Below, piece after piece: positions 35,594 through 44,092 of a stretch of DNA of 64,000 nt. This DNA is from Algoriphagus formosus (GTDB lineage: Bacteria > Bacteroidota > Bacteroidia > Cytophagales > Cyclobacteriaceae). The notes under the pieces were generated by a model. That model saw nothing but the letters and a program-made list of their open reading frames with translations, was not told the DNA's origin and did not search any database. Each line of letters begins with the position of its first letter. Positions within the stretch are counted from its first letter, which is position 1. The stretch spans positions 186,001-250,000 of the forward strand of contig NZ_NIUC01000001.1 of the NCBI RefSeq assembly GCF_002807035.1, in the 5' to 3' direction. Made by a program: the position numbers and the translations under genes.

Positions 35594-35619
35594 TTTGATT
35601 TAAATACTGAAAAATTATC

Positions 35620-35667
35620 AGCTTGAGTGCTAGTCAAAATTGATTTAAGCGCTCAAGCTTTTTTTAT
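35620..35667 (+). terminator. Terminator of the S10 peptidase gene
   Basis: Stem AGCTTGAG/CTCAAGCT with a large loop of about 24 bases and a T-run. Long loop but strong stem. Confidence 0.7.
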
Positions 35668-35677
35668 TCAAACTTTC

Positions 35678-36556
35678 TCAAAAAGCTAATGCTGCCTTAA
35701 ACTCATCAAAGTTTCTAATAGGCTTTTCTACTTGCATCATTTTTCCCAGTAAGAGATAAACTTCTTCCAGGCTTTTTCCGCTTTTTCTCAAGAATTGGAT
35801 GGATGTAGATCCATCCGACTTTGCAAGTTTCTTTCCATCTGGACCCTTTAGAATGGGATGATGATAAAAACTCACTTTTTCAAAAGCTGTATCCTTCAGG
35901 CTTTTGGCCAAAAAAACCTGTGCTAAACTGGAATGGTAAAGATCTCTTCCTCTTACGATAAGGTCAACACCATAATATGTATCATCAATTACCGATGTCA
36001 ATTGATAGGCGGGCATTTCGTCCTTTTTTCGAACGATGAAAAAAGCCACGTCTTCAGGCAGAACCTCCTCTTTTGTTTTCCCATGAATATCCTGAATCTT
36101 AACCAGTTCATCTTCAAAGGTATTAATTCGCCATGCAGCTTCCTTTTTGGTTTTGGAGATGTTTCTATCCAAGCAATGTCCTAGGTAGTAGCCTGAAGAG
36201 TTCATTTGAGAGATTTTCTTGCGAGAGCAAGTACAAGAAAAAAGGCAGCCTTCGGCCCAAAGCTTTTCCAGAGCTTCTCGGTACAAATCAAGGCGATTCA
36301 GCTGTGTCCAATTGACCAAAAAATCCTCAGGTCCTTTGGGCCCCAAATCGTAGCTGATTTCCAAAAAGTCCAAAGTCTCAAAAATATCGACCAGATATTC
36401 CATCCGAAATCGCTCCCTGTCCAAATCATCTATTCGAAGAAGGATTTTCGCACCTGATTTTTCTGCCAATGCTTTGGTCACCAAAAAAGAATAAGCATTG
36501 CCAAGATGCAGATAACCGCTAGGAGTGGGAGCGATACGGGTGAGTTTGAAATTCAT
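35678..36556 (-). CDS. gluQ: Glutamyl-Q tRNA(Asp) synthetase-like protein
   Basis: A 292-residue truncated GluRS-like protein that activates glutamate and attaches it to queuosine in tRNA(Asp). Class I motifs are TPSGYLHLGNAYSF (HIGH-type) and KLAKSDGSTS (KMSKS-type). The zinc ligands of GluQ-RS appear as CTCSRKKI, a Tyr and GHCLD. It lacks the anticodon-binding domain of a full GluRS, as expected. ATG at 36556. Divergent from a lipoprotein gene 30 bp away. Confidence 0.9.
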   Translation of the reverse strand: MNFKLTRIAPTPSGYLHLGNAYSFLVTKALAEKSGAKILLRIDDLDRERFRMEYLVDIFETLDFLEISYDLGPKGPEDFLVNWTQLNRLDLYREALEKLWAEGCLFSCTCSRKKISQMNSSGYYLGHCLDRNISKTKKEAAWRINTFEDELVKIQDIHGKTKEEVLPEDVAFFIVRKKDEMPAYQLTSVIDDTYYGVDLIVRGRDLYHSSLAQVFLAKSLKDTAFEKVSFYHHPILKGPDGKKLAKSDGSTSIQFLRKSGKSLEEVYLLLGKMMQVEKPIRNFDEFKAALAF

Positions 36557-36586
36557 GAAGTAAAAATACGTACCTTAAAACAAAAA

Positions 36587-37252
36587 ATGCGTGCATTTAT
36601 TTGTCTTTGTACAGTTTTGATTTTTTCATGCTCTTCGCGACAAAGCGACGAATGGACAGGCCCGCAGCTGATTCAAAAGTCCATTCAATTTCATGACCCA
36701 GCCGGAAATTGGGCTGAATTCAAAGGGACATTGGAAATCGAGGATAGTCTTCCGGCAGATCGTCCATCCCGGAAGTATGCAGTTTCATTTGACAACGAGC
36801 TTTCAAAGATTATCTACCGAAAAGATGATCTTCATTTTATCATTTGGAATGACTCAGTCCAAGTTTTCGAGGGGGAAATAGCTCAAGACCGCGCTATTAT
36901 GCTTCGAAATTATTACTCCTATCTATGGGGGCTTCCCATGAAGCTTCAGGATCCAAATACCATAATCGAAAAAGAAATAAAAACCGAGGTTTTGAATGGA
37001 GTAGACTATTGGGTAGTAAGGGTGCCTTATGAAAAGGATGTTTGGTATTTCTATTTGGACAAAGAAAGTTTTGAGATGAAAGCTTACAAGTTTTATCAAG
37101 ATGAGGCTGCCCAAAAAGGAGAAATTATCTATCTGGATGGCCTTTTAGAAGTTTCAGACATGAAAATCCCAAAAACGCGAACCTGGTATAGAACTGAGAA
37201 AGATGAGTTTCTTGGGACTGATATTTTGGTGAAGGCCTCAGAAGGAGCTTAA
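36587..37252 (+). CDS. Lipoprotein of unknown function (DUF6503-like)
   Basis: A 221-residue lipoprotein; lipobox Cys in LIFSCSSRQ. The mature part begins with QLIQKSIQFHDPAGNWAEFKG, a pattern I associate with DUF6503 proteins (uncertain), and continues as a beta-rich chain, possibly LolA-like. Start is the ATG at 36587 because the longer frame begins inside the divergent gluQ gene. Followed after 51 bp by a regulatory-domain protein, with which it may be co-transcribed. Confidence 0.7.
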   Translation: MRAFICLCTVLIFSCSSRQSDEWTGPQLIQKSIQFHDPAGNWAEFKGTLEIEDSLPADRPSRKYAVSFDNELSKIIYRKDDLHFIIWNDSVQVFEGEIAQDRAIMLRNYYSYLWGLPMKLQDPNTIIEKEIKTEVLNGVDYWVVRVPYEKDVWYFYLDKESFEMKAYKFYQDEAAQKGEIIYLDGLLEVSDMKIPKTRTWYRTEKDEFLGTDILVKASEGA

Positions 37253-37303
37253 GTTCTTTTAACGGAGATTATTTTATGATAGCCTGAGCTAGGCTTATTT
37301 TCG

Positions 37304-38044
37304 ATGGTGATTCGTTTTATCTTTTTTCTTTTCGCCTATTTCCTGGTGCTATCTTCTTTGGCACAGCGCACCTATTCTGGCAATATCATTGATAGTCAGG
37401 ACAAGGGTTTCTTGGAGGGAGTGAAGGTGCAATCTGTAAGTTCTGGCGAAGAAGTGTTGAGTAATAGCAGAGGTTATTTTTCTATTTCCGCGTTTCTGGG
37501 TGATACCTTGGTCTTTTCCTTTCCCGGGTTTATCTCACAGCGTCAAGCTTTAAGCTCTGAGTTCTTTTTGATGATAGAATTGCAAGACAAGGCTCGATTC
37601 CTTCCCACTTTTGAAGTAGAGGGGAATAATTACTCGTATAGCTTTAAAGACGGAAGACTAACAATCCGAGACGAAAATGAAGCCAAAACTCCTTCCCGGA
37701 AAGGGGAGGTCATCACTACTCCGATGGATAATGGTGATGGAACAGGAGGGATGGTGATCAGCGGTCCGATATCCTATTTTACGAAGAAAGCTCGGCTCGC
37801 TCGAGAATATGAACGAAAAAAACAATGGCTAGCAAGAAGGACTGGGTATTACGAAGTGATAGATTCTGATACTACACGCACCCAATTGATGGAAAAGTAT
37901 GAATTAAGTCGGGAAGACTGGGATAAAATGGTCATTCGATTTAATCAATTTCATCAACAACATGAATTTTTGGATTGGCCGGAAAGCCGGGTCCGGAAAA
38001 GCCTGGAGGAATTTATTCAGATCGAAAGGTCGTTCTTCGATTAG
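37304..38044 (+). CDS. Exported carboxypeptidase-regulatory-like domain protein
   Basis: A 246-residue protein with a signal peptide (FFLFAYFLVLSSLAQR) and an N-terminal CarboxypepD_reg-like beta-sandwich: GNIIDSQDKGFLEGVKVQSV, then NSRGYFSISAFLGDTLVFSFPGF. The remaining C-terminal 120 residues are charged and helical, unlike a TonB plug. Such small proteins are usually periplasmic or surface proteins in Bacteroidota; the role is unknown. It overlaps the convergent thioesterase-like gene by 4 bp. Confidence 0.8.
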   Translation: MVIRFIFFLFAYFLVLSSLAQRTYSGNIIDSQDKGFLEGVKVQSVSSGEEVLSNSRGYFSISAFLGDTLVFSFPGFISQRQALSSEFFLMIELQDKARFLPTFEVEGNNYSYSFKDGRLTIRDENEAKTPSRKGEVITTPMDNGDGTGGMVISGPISYFTKKARLAREYERKKQWLARRTGYYEVIDSDTTRTQLMEKYELSREDWDKMVIRFNQFHQQHEFLDWPESRVRKSLEEFIQIERSFFD

Positions 38045-38547
38045 CTTTTGCGCTTGAATGACCAGGTCACATAGAATTTTGCCACAACTTCTCCTGACTC
38101 AGAAGTTCCAGTAGAAATCATAGTTAGTTGTGCGGTATCATTCACATTTAGTGAATCAATAAGCTGAAAGAGTTCCCTGCCTTGATCACAAGAAAAAGTG
38201 ATTTTCTGATTCGCTTTTTTATGGTATTCAGCACGAAAATCAACTACCAGCATGCTGAATTTCCCTTTTCCCGCGAGTGCCAATTGACATAAAGCGCCGG
38301 TACTCAACTCGGCCGCTCCCGCCAAGGCGGCAAAATAAATTGATTTGAATGGGTTTTGAGATCGCCAGAAATAGGGGATGGTTACCTGGCATTTGTCCCC
38401 CGTCAACTCCTTGATTCTTAATCTCCAAAAGACTGCAGATGGAAGCTTCGCTAACATCGCAAACCAGAAAATCAGCGGACTCCGCATCTTTTTTTGATAA
38501 TCTTTCGCTTTGTCGTTTAGGGTAATTTCTCGAACCGTAGTTTCCAT
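38041..38547 (-). CDS. DUF4442 hotdog thioesterase-like protein
   Basis: A 168-residue hotdog-fold protein of the DUF4442 group. Visible features are KSPLIFWFAMLAKLPSAVFW-like N-terminal helix region, VTIPYFWRSQNPFKSIYFAALAGAAELSTG (shown in part: FKSIYFAALAGAAELSTG) in the hot-dog helix, and beta strands afterwards. Probably an acyl-CoA thioesterase, substrate unknown. Divergent from the M48 protease across 87 bp. Confidence 0.82.
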   Translation of the reverse strand: METTVREITLNDKAKDYQKKMRSPLIFWFAMLAKLPSAVFWRLRIKELTGDKCQVTIPYFWRSQNPFKSIYFAALAGAAELSTGALCQLALAGKGKFSMLVVDFRAEYHKKANQKITFSCDQGRELFQLIDSLNVNDTAQLTMISTGTSESGEVVAKFYVTWSFKRKS

Positions 38548-38634
38548 AATTGAAATTTTTCTGAAGTTAATAAAATTTGAAACGCAAGGTAATCTTGGTA
38601 TCTTTTTTGAGTTTTATCATCAAAAATTGTCATT

Positions 38635-39435
38635 ATGAAGCGAATTATAGCAGTCCTACTGACAGGACTATTTTTCTATGCATGTGCCACCGTTCCCTTG
38701 ACAGGAAGGAAGCAATTTGCAGTGGTTGATAATGAAGAAATCCAGCCTCTAGTTAATCAACAGTACGAGGCGACCAAGAAGGAATCTAAAGTACTTACCA
38801 ACACGCCTGATGGTCAAAAGGTAGTCAAAGTGGGACAGCGAATTGCCCGTGCAGTGGAGTCTTATCTTATCGAAAAGGGTTATTCGGGTATAGTGGAGAC
38901 ATTTGATTGGGAATTCAACTTGCTTGAATCTGAGCAGGTAAATGCCTGGTGTATGCCTGGTGGGAAAGTTGCTTTCTACACGGGAATTATGCCGATTTGC
39001 GAAGATGAAACTGGAATAGCTGTTGTAATGGGTCATGAGATTGCTCACGCAGTTGCTTCTCACTCTAGAGAACGGATGTCTAATGGGATGTTGCAGCAAT
39101 TTGGAATGAGTGTTCTTTCCACAGCTTTGAGTCAAAATCCCACACTTACCAATCAATTATTACTTCAATCAGTAGGAATGGGTTCAGAAGTGGGGATGCT
39201 CGCTTTCTCCAGAAAACATGAATTGGAAGCGGATGAGTTGGGTTTGATTTTTATGGCCTTAGCAGGTTATGACCCGCGAGAAGCACCTGTATTTTGGGAG
39301 CGAATGAGCGCTGCAGGAGGAGAGGCTCCACCGGAATTTTTATCAACTCACCCTGGTCCAGATCGTAGAATCGAACAGCTTCAAGCAAACATGCCAAAGG
39401 CAATGGAGTACTACGAGGAAAGTCAAAAGCAGTAG
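38635..39435 (+). CDS. Outer-membrane-type M48 zinc metalloprotease (lipoprotein)
   Basis: A 266-residue lipoprotein; signal peptide MKRIIAVLLTGLFFYAC with the lipobox Cys at 17. The M48 zinc site is GHEIAHAVASH near residue 133, and the third ligand Glu lies in ELEADELG downstream. Family members such as BepA/LoiP/YggG assist outer-membrane protein quality control. Terminated by a perfect 15-bp stem hairpin. Confidence 0.93.
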   Translation: MKRIIAVLLTGLFFYACATVPLTGRKQFAVVDNEEIQPLVNQQYEATKKESKVLTNTPDGQKVVKVGQRIARAVESYLIEKGYSGIVETFDWEFNLLESEQVNAWCMPGGKVAFYTGIMPICEDETGIAVVMGHEIAHAVASHSRERMSNGMLQQFGMSVLSTALSQNPTLTNQLLLQSVGMGSEVGMLAFSRKHELEADELGLIFMALAGYDPREAPVFWERMSAAGGEAPPEFLSTHPGPDRRIEQLQANMPKAMEYYEESQKQ

Positions 39436-39445
39436 TCAATAAAAT

Positions 39446-39480
39446 AAAAAAGCCGATTTCTTAATGAAATCGGCTTTTTT
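39446..39480. terminator. Bidirectional terminator between M48 protease and exonuclease genes
   Basis: AAAAAAGCCGATTTC-TTAAT-GAAATCGGCTTTTTT, a perfect 15-bp stem with terminal A/T runs, between convergent genes. Confidence 0.95.
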
Positions 39481-39483
39481 GTC

Positions 39484-40290
39484 TTATCGCGAGCCAAATC
39501 CTCTCAGCTTGACTTGAGTAAGCTTGCGTTTGGTATCGAGCGGGAAGTCTCCGCGCATCATCCAGTCATAGTACCCTGGTTCTTCCTTGAGTACCTGCTC
39601 CACAGTTTTCCCTTTATGCTTTCCAAAATTGAAGATTTCTATCCCTTCCGAATTGAAAATAAACCGACCCGCCAAATCAACCATTTTTTCATTGACCAGG
39701 TCATGGATTTTCTTCATGTCGTTTTCAAAAATTCCAAGTTTATTGCCCTGAAGGTCTTCGACTTCTTCGCCTGCATACCGAACAACCTGCGAACGAAAAA
39801 CTTCTAAGGTAGCCAAGGTATCTGCCTCAGCGCTGTGAGCATTTTCAAGAGTTTTTCCACAGTAAAACTTATATGCTGCTGACAGATTTCGCTTTTCCAT
39901 CAGATGGAAAATCTTTTGTGCATCTAGCAGATTTCTTTTGTCCAGATCAAAGTCAATTCCGGAGCGAAGAAACTCTTCAACCAAAAGTGGGATATCGTAT
40001 TTCAATACATTGAAACCTGCCAAGTCAGCAGCTCCAATAAATTGGTGTACATCTTTTGCGATGTCTTTGAAGTAAGGCTTATCCTTAACATCCGCGTCAT
40101 AAATCCCATGAATCAAAGAAGACTCCAATGGAATGGGAATAGTGGGATGAACGCGCTGTGTATAAATCTCTTTCATTTCATCAGGAAAGAGTTTTACCAA
40201 GGAGATTTCTACAATTCGGTCTGTCCCTACATTTGTTCCTGTTGCTTCCAGGTCAAAAAATACAATGGGATTTTTAAGGTTTAAGGTCAT
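39484..40290 (-). CDS. DnaQ-family 3'-5' exonuclease with ExoX-type C-terminal domain
   Basis: A 268-residue nuclease. The DEDD motifs are DLEATGTN (Exo I), a FNVLKYDIPLL region (Exo II) and HSAEADTLATLEVF (Exo III). After a linker, residues about 205-260 contain FNFGKHKGKTVEQVLKEEPGYYDWM, an ExoX-like C-terminal/DUF3820 domain. Probably trims single-strand ends or proofreads DNA. Its start overlaps the mpl stop by 4 bp (ATGA), so the two are co-transcribed. Confidence 0.9.
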   Translation of the reverse strand: MTLNLKNPIVFFDLEATGTNVGTDRIVEISLVKLFPDEMKEIYTQRVHPTIPIPLESSLIHGIYDADVKDKPYFKDIAKDVHQFIGAADLAGFNVLKYDIPLLVEEFLRSGIDFDLDKRNLLDAQKIFHLMEKRNLSAAYKFYCGKTLENAHSAEADTLATLEVFRSQVVRYAGEEVEDLQGNKLGIFENDMKKIHDLVNEKMVDLAGRFIFNSEGIEIFNFGKHKGKTVEQVLKEEPGYYDWMMRGDFPLDTKRKLTQVKLRGFGSR

Positions 40291-41648
40291 GATTCTTTAA
40301 ATTTTTTCTCAAGAGCCGGAAGGTCAAGATTGTCGTAATTTCCCGAGCTCATCATTAATAGGTTGGTGTCTTTGTAATCCTTTGAAATAAGGTAATCAAA
40401 CAGCTTCTGACTCTGTGTAAAAACCTTCAAATCAATTCTCTCAAAGCCTTTTTTGAGAGTTTCTTCGTCCAAAACTTCCAGCTTTTTGAGGGCTGCTGCA
40501 TGTGGGTTTAGATAGATGATAGCTTCATCTGCTTCATCCATCGTATGTGCATAGTTAGGTAGAAAATCCCGATTGAGCGAGGAATAAGTGTGTAATTCTT
40601 GAACAGCAACCAGGTTCCTGTCGGGAAATTGTCGCTTTACAGCTTCGACGGTGGCTTTCAGTTTCGATGGGGCATGGGCAAAATCACGGTACATCACACC
40701 GTCGCTTTTTTCAGTCAGAAGCTCCAATCTCTTAGCTGCACCTTTGAAGGTCTGGATTGACTGATAAAACTGCTCCTTACTCAAGCCGAGCTCCAGACAA
40801 ACTTTCATTGCTCCGTTGAGATTTTGGAGATTGTGGTCTCCGAATAGGTGGATAGGGATTTCACCCTGATCAGTAATCAGGTAAGTTTTCCCATTTTTGA
40901 TCACAGCCGGGTGTGTAGGGTAGGGAACTCTTTTCCCATCGATTGATTCAGTCTCAGCAATTTGTTTCACTAAAGGATCCTCCTCGCAATAAATCAGAGT
41001 TCCTGATTTCGGAGTCATTTTCATCAAGTTTGCAAAAAGCCCTTTGTATTCGTCGAAGTCAGGAAAAACATTAAAATGATCCCAGGCTATTCCTGAGACA
41101 AGTGCAATGTCGTGCTTATAGTGGTAGAATTTTGGCCGTCTATCCAAGGGGGAAGTCAAATATTCATCTCCCTCGATGATGATAATAGGAGCATCAGATA
41201 GCCCAACCATCAAATCAAAACCCTCAATCTGGGCTCCCACGAGATAGTCAAACTGGACTTTTTGATCTCTCAGGACATGAAGAATGATAGAGGTGATGGA
41301 AGTTTTTCCATGCGAACCTGCTATGACTACCCGCTTTTTATCCTGGCTTTGATTGAAAACAAATTCAGGGAAGGAATAAATAGGAATCCCAAGCTCTTTG
41401 GCTTTGATCAGCTCCGGATTGTCGATGCGGGCATGCATTCCTAAAATAATGCCATCTAGACCTTCATGAATTTTTTCGGGATACCAGCCAAATTTCTCAG
41501 GTAAAATACCTGCTTTTTCCAGTCTAGTTCGCGAAGGCTCATAGATTTCATCATCCGAACCACTCACCTGATGTCCTTTTTTTGCTAAGGCAAGAGCCAA
41601 ATTATGCATGATTGCTCCGCCAATGGCTATAAAATGATAGCTATTCAT
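40287..41648 (-). CDS. mpl: UDP-N-acetylmuramate:L-Ala-gamma-D-Glu-mDap ligase (Mpl)
   Basis: Mur ligase that reattaches recycled murein tripeptide to UDP-MurNAc. The 453 residues contain the N-terminal IAIGGAIMHNLALALAKKGHQVSG Rossmann-like domain (part: IGGAIMHNLA), ATP motif GSHGKTSITS, central IEGDEY and SGIAWDHFNVF, and the C-terminal domain with DFAHAPSKLKATVEA. The order matches Mpl rather than MurC. ATG at 41648. Confidence 0.93.
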   Translation of the reverse strand: MNSYHFIAIGGAIMHNLALALAKKGHQVSGSDDEIYEPSRTRLEKAGILPEKFGWYPEKIHEGLDGIILGMHARIDNPELIKAKELGIPIYSFPEFVFNQSQDKKRVVIAGSHGKTSITSIILHVLRDQKVQFDYLVGAQIEGFDLMVGLSDAPIIIIEGDEYLTSPLDRRPKFYHYKHDIALVSGIAWDHFNVFPDFDEYKGLFANLMKMTPKSGTLIYCEEDPLVKQIAETESIDGKRVPYPTHPAVIKNGKTYLITDQGEIPIHLFGDHNLQNLNGAMKVCLELGLSKEQFYQSIQTFKGAAKRLELLTEKSDGVMYRDFAHAPSKLKATVEAVKRQFPDRNLVAVQELHTYSSLNRDFLPNYAHTMDEADEAIIYLNPHAAALKKLEVLDEETLKKGFERIDLKVFTQSQKLFDYLISKDYKDTNLLMMSSGNYDNLDLPALEKKFKES

Positions 41649-41745
41649 TTGGGTTGTTTTAGTTTTCGATATAAAGTTAAATCTTTGCGGAAGCCTAACG
41701 AATCATTATCAAACTATTTCACCAAAATTAATAGACTGAGAAAAT

Positions 41746-42453
41746 ATGCTGGAGGACAAGTATGCATACCTGATTCTTTCTTTACTCTATCTACTGGCTT
41801 GGTTTGTAGTATTTTTTAAAAGTCCCTGGAAGAGCGGAATGATCAAAGTGGGGATTATTGGTGGGCTGATGGGAATCATCGCAGAAGTTTGGTATTTCCA
41901 CGATTATTGGAGACCTCCGATGATTTGGAAAACCGGTTGGCCGGGAATTGAGGATTTTATTATTGGCTTTGCGATGTTTGGAGTTGGTGGATATATCCAC
42001 TCATCTTTTACTAAAAAGGAGATAGACTTCGAAAGACAAACAGCCGCCAAAAACCGTGATTTTTTTATTTTATGGTTGATTGGATGTGCCAGTTTGACTG
42101 TTTTTAGCCTGATTTTGAATATCCACTCTGGATATGTCACATTCCTGACTTTCATGGGTTTAGCGACTTATATCTGGATTCAAAGGCCCGATTTGATCAA
42201 GCTTTCGCTGATTTCTGGTTTTGCTACTTTGGCCATTGTTATGGTCATTTATTATATCACCTTTGGCCTGCTCTATCCTGATTTTTGGGATAAATATGGA
42301 ATGCTGAATGATGAGCCCATTTTGGGTTATAAAATTATCGGTATTCCAGTCTCTGAAATGCTTTGGCATTTTGGTTGGGCGGTACTTTGCTCCATGTTCC
42401 GTGGGTATAGAAATGGAGTGTACTATAAGGAAGCTTCCCCGATCGGGGCTTAA
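41746..42453 (+). CDS. Polytopic membrane protein, lycopene-cyclase-like features
   Basis: A 235-residue protein with about seven to eight hydrophobic helices and no recognised name. By eye it repeats: residues about 1-90 end in GWPGIEDFIIGFAMFGVGGYI and residues about 115-230 end in IGIPVSEMLWHFGWAV, each a P-x-x-E motif after an aromatic-rich segment. This layout recalls the tandem CrtYc/CrtYd lycopene beta-cyclase fold, but the match is weak and carotenoid genes are absent nearby. Alternative: a generic membrane protein. Located just upstream of dnaB. Confidence 0.65.
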   Translation: MLEDKYAYLILSLLYLLAWFVVFFKSPWKSGMIKVGIIGGLMGIIAEVWYFHDYWRPPMIWKTGWPGIEDFIIGFAMFGVGGYIHSSFTKKEIDFERQTAAKNRDFFILWLIGCASLTVFSLILNIHSGYVTFLTFMGLATYIWIQRPDLIKLSLISGFATLAIVMVIYYITFGLLYPDFWDKYGMLNDEPILGYKIIGIPVSEMLWHFGWAVLCSMFRGYRNGVYYKEASPIGA

Positions 42454-42462
42454 TTTTTGTGG

Positions 42463-42482
42463 ACAAGTTCTGGAAAACTTGT
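42463..42482. promoter_or_regulatory. Palindrome upstream of dnaB
   Basis: ACAAGTT-CTGGAA-AACTTGT, a perfect 7-bp inverted repeat with a 6-bp spacer lying 24 bp before the dnaB -7 box. It could be an operator or a weak terminator for the upstream gene; no T-run is attached. Confidence 0.35.
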
Positions 42483-42506
42483 TTAAAAATACCCGCAGAA
42501 AGAAAA

Positions 42507-42514
42507 TACATTTG
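42507..42514 (+). promoter_or_regulatory. Putative -7 box immediately upstream of dnaB
   Basis: TACATTTG matches TAnnTTTG exactly and ends 4 bp before the ATG, so a transcript from it would start at or beside the start codon (leaderless). The nearest TTG is 25 bp upstream, longer than the usual spacing. Confidence 0.35.
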
Positions 42515-42518
42515 TTAA

Positions 42519-44090
42519 ATGAGTGAACAGCCAGCCAACCCACGTAATTCCCGTAAAAAGCCCACTTACGAAAACCCGAACAACCTAGGTAAACTTCCGC
42601 CGCAAGCCACAGACTTGGAAGAGGCAGTCCTTGGTGCTCTCATGCTTGAAAAAGATGCACTGACGCAGGTCATTGATATCTTAAAGGTTGAGAGTTTTTA
42701 CAAGGATTCGCATCAGGCCATTTTTCAGGCGATTCTTGATTTGTTTTCTGAATCCCAACCAATTGATCTACTCACAGTAACCTCTCAACTCCGGAAAAAT
42801 GGAAAGCTGGAGATTGCCGGTGGGGCTTTTTACATCACTGAATTGACCTCAAAGGTATCCTCTGCTGCCAACATCGAATTTCACGCTCGAATTATCACGG
42901 AACAAGCCATCAAGCGAGAGTTAATTAGAATTTCCTCAGAGATCCAAAAGAATGCATTTGAGGAAACCACCGATGTTTTCGAGTTGCTGGATGAGATGGA
43001 GCAGTCTCTTTTTGAGATATCTGAGAAAAACATCCGGAAAAATTACGCAGATATGCGGTCCATCATGCGGGAAGCTATCGCAGAGATGGAGGCTAAAAAG
43101 GATCAAAAAGATGGTTTGACGGGAGTTCCTTCAGGTTTTACCGATTTGGATCGGGTCACTTCAGGTTGGCAAAAATCAGATTTGGTTATCATCGCGGCCC
43201 GTCCTGCGATGGGTAAAACGGCTTTCGTGCTTTCTGTACTTCGAAACGCAGCTGTGGATCATGAGCGTCCTGTTGCGATATTTTCCCTTGAAATGTCCTC
43301 CGTTCAGTTGGTGAATCGATTGATTTCTTCAGAAGCTGAACTTGATTCAGAAAAAATCAAAAAAGGAAGTTTGCTTGAGCATGAATGGGCCCAATTAGTT
43401 CACAAAACTGCCAAACTTTCCAAGGCATCACTTTTCGTCGATGATACGCCGGCCTTGTCGATTTTGGAGCTTCGGGCAAAAGCCAGAAAGCTAAAGGCCC
43501 AGCACAATATTCAAATGATCGTAATCGATTACCTGCAGCTGATGTCCGGCGATACCAAAGGCGGGGGAGGAGGAAACCGAGAGCAGGAGATTGCAAGTAT
43601 TTCCCGTGCATTGAAAAAGATCGCAAAAGAGCTTGAGATCCCGGTGATTGCCCTTTCCCAGCTTTCCCGAGCGGTGGAAACCCGAGGAGGAGATAAAAGA
43701 CCACAACTTTCTGACCTTCGGGAATCCGGTGCTATCGAGCAGGATGCTGATATGGTTATGTTCCTTTATCGTCCGGAATACTATGGAATTACAGAAGATG
43801 AAGGAATGAGTACACAGGGAGTAGGAGAGGTGATTATTGCAAAGCACCGAAATGGATCCTTAGGCACTGTCAAACTTCGATTTATTGGTAAATACACTAA
43901 GTTTACAGATTTGGATAGTTTGGGAGGTTATCAGCAGAATCAATCGACCGAGCCTCTTTACGGAAATAAATTCTCCTCTCAATCCAGCGGAGCATCTAAT
44001 TTCGATTCCTCTCAAACCATCAATCTTCCTAGCCGGGCAAACGATGATTCGGATGACCTATTAAATAGTGATACAGAAAGCCCATTTTAA
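42519..44090 (+). CDS. dnaB: Replicative DNA helicase DnaB
   Basis: Hexameric helicase of the replication fork. The 523 residues include the N-terminal domain (LPPQATDLEEAVLGALMLEKDAL), the RecA-like core with Walker A ARPAMGKTAFVLS, Walker B-like IQMIVIDYLQLMSG and the motif EIASISRALKKIAKEL, EQDADMVMFLYRPEYYG, and a Ser/Asn-rich C-terminal tail. No intein is present. The gene is complete and standard length. Confidence 0.97.
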   Translation: MSEQPANPRNSRKKPTYENPNNLGKLPPQATDLEEAVLGALMLEKDALTQVIDILKVESFYKDSHQAIFQAILDLFSESQPIDLLTVTSQLRKNGKLEIAGGAFYITELTSKVSSAANIEFHARIITEQAIKRELIRISSEIQKNAFEETTDVFELLDEMEQSLFEISEKNIRKNYADMRSIMREAIAEMEAKKDQKDGLTGVPSGFTDLDRVTSGWQKSDLVIIAARPAMGKTAFVLSVLRNAAVDHERPVAIFSLEMSSVQLVNRLISSEAELDSEKIKKGSLLEHEWAQLVHKTAKLSKASLFVDDTPALSILELRAKARKLKAQHNIQMIVIDYLQLMSGDTKGGGGGNREQEIASISRALKKIAKELEIPVIALSQLSRAVETRGGDKRPQLSDLRESGAIEQDADMVMFLYRPEYYGITEDEGMSTQGVGEVIIAKHRNGSLGTVKLRFIGKYTKFTDLDSLGGYQQNQSTEPLYGNKFSSQSSGASNFDSSQTINLPSRANDDSDDLLNSDTESPF

Positions 44091-44092
44091 TC

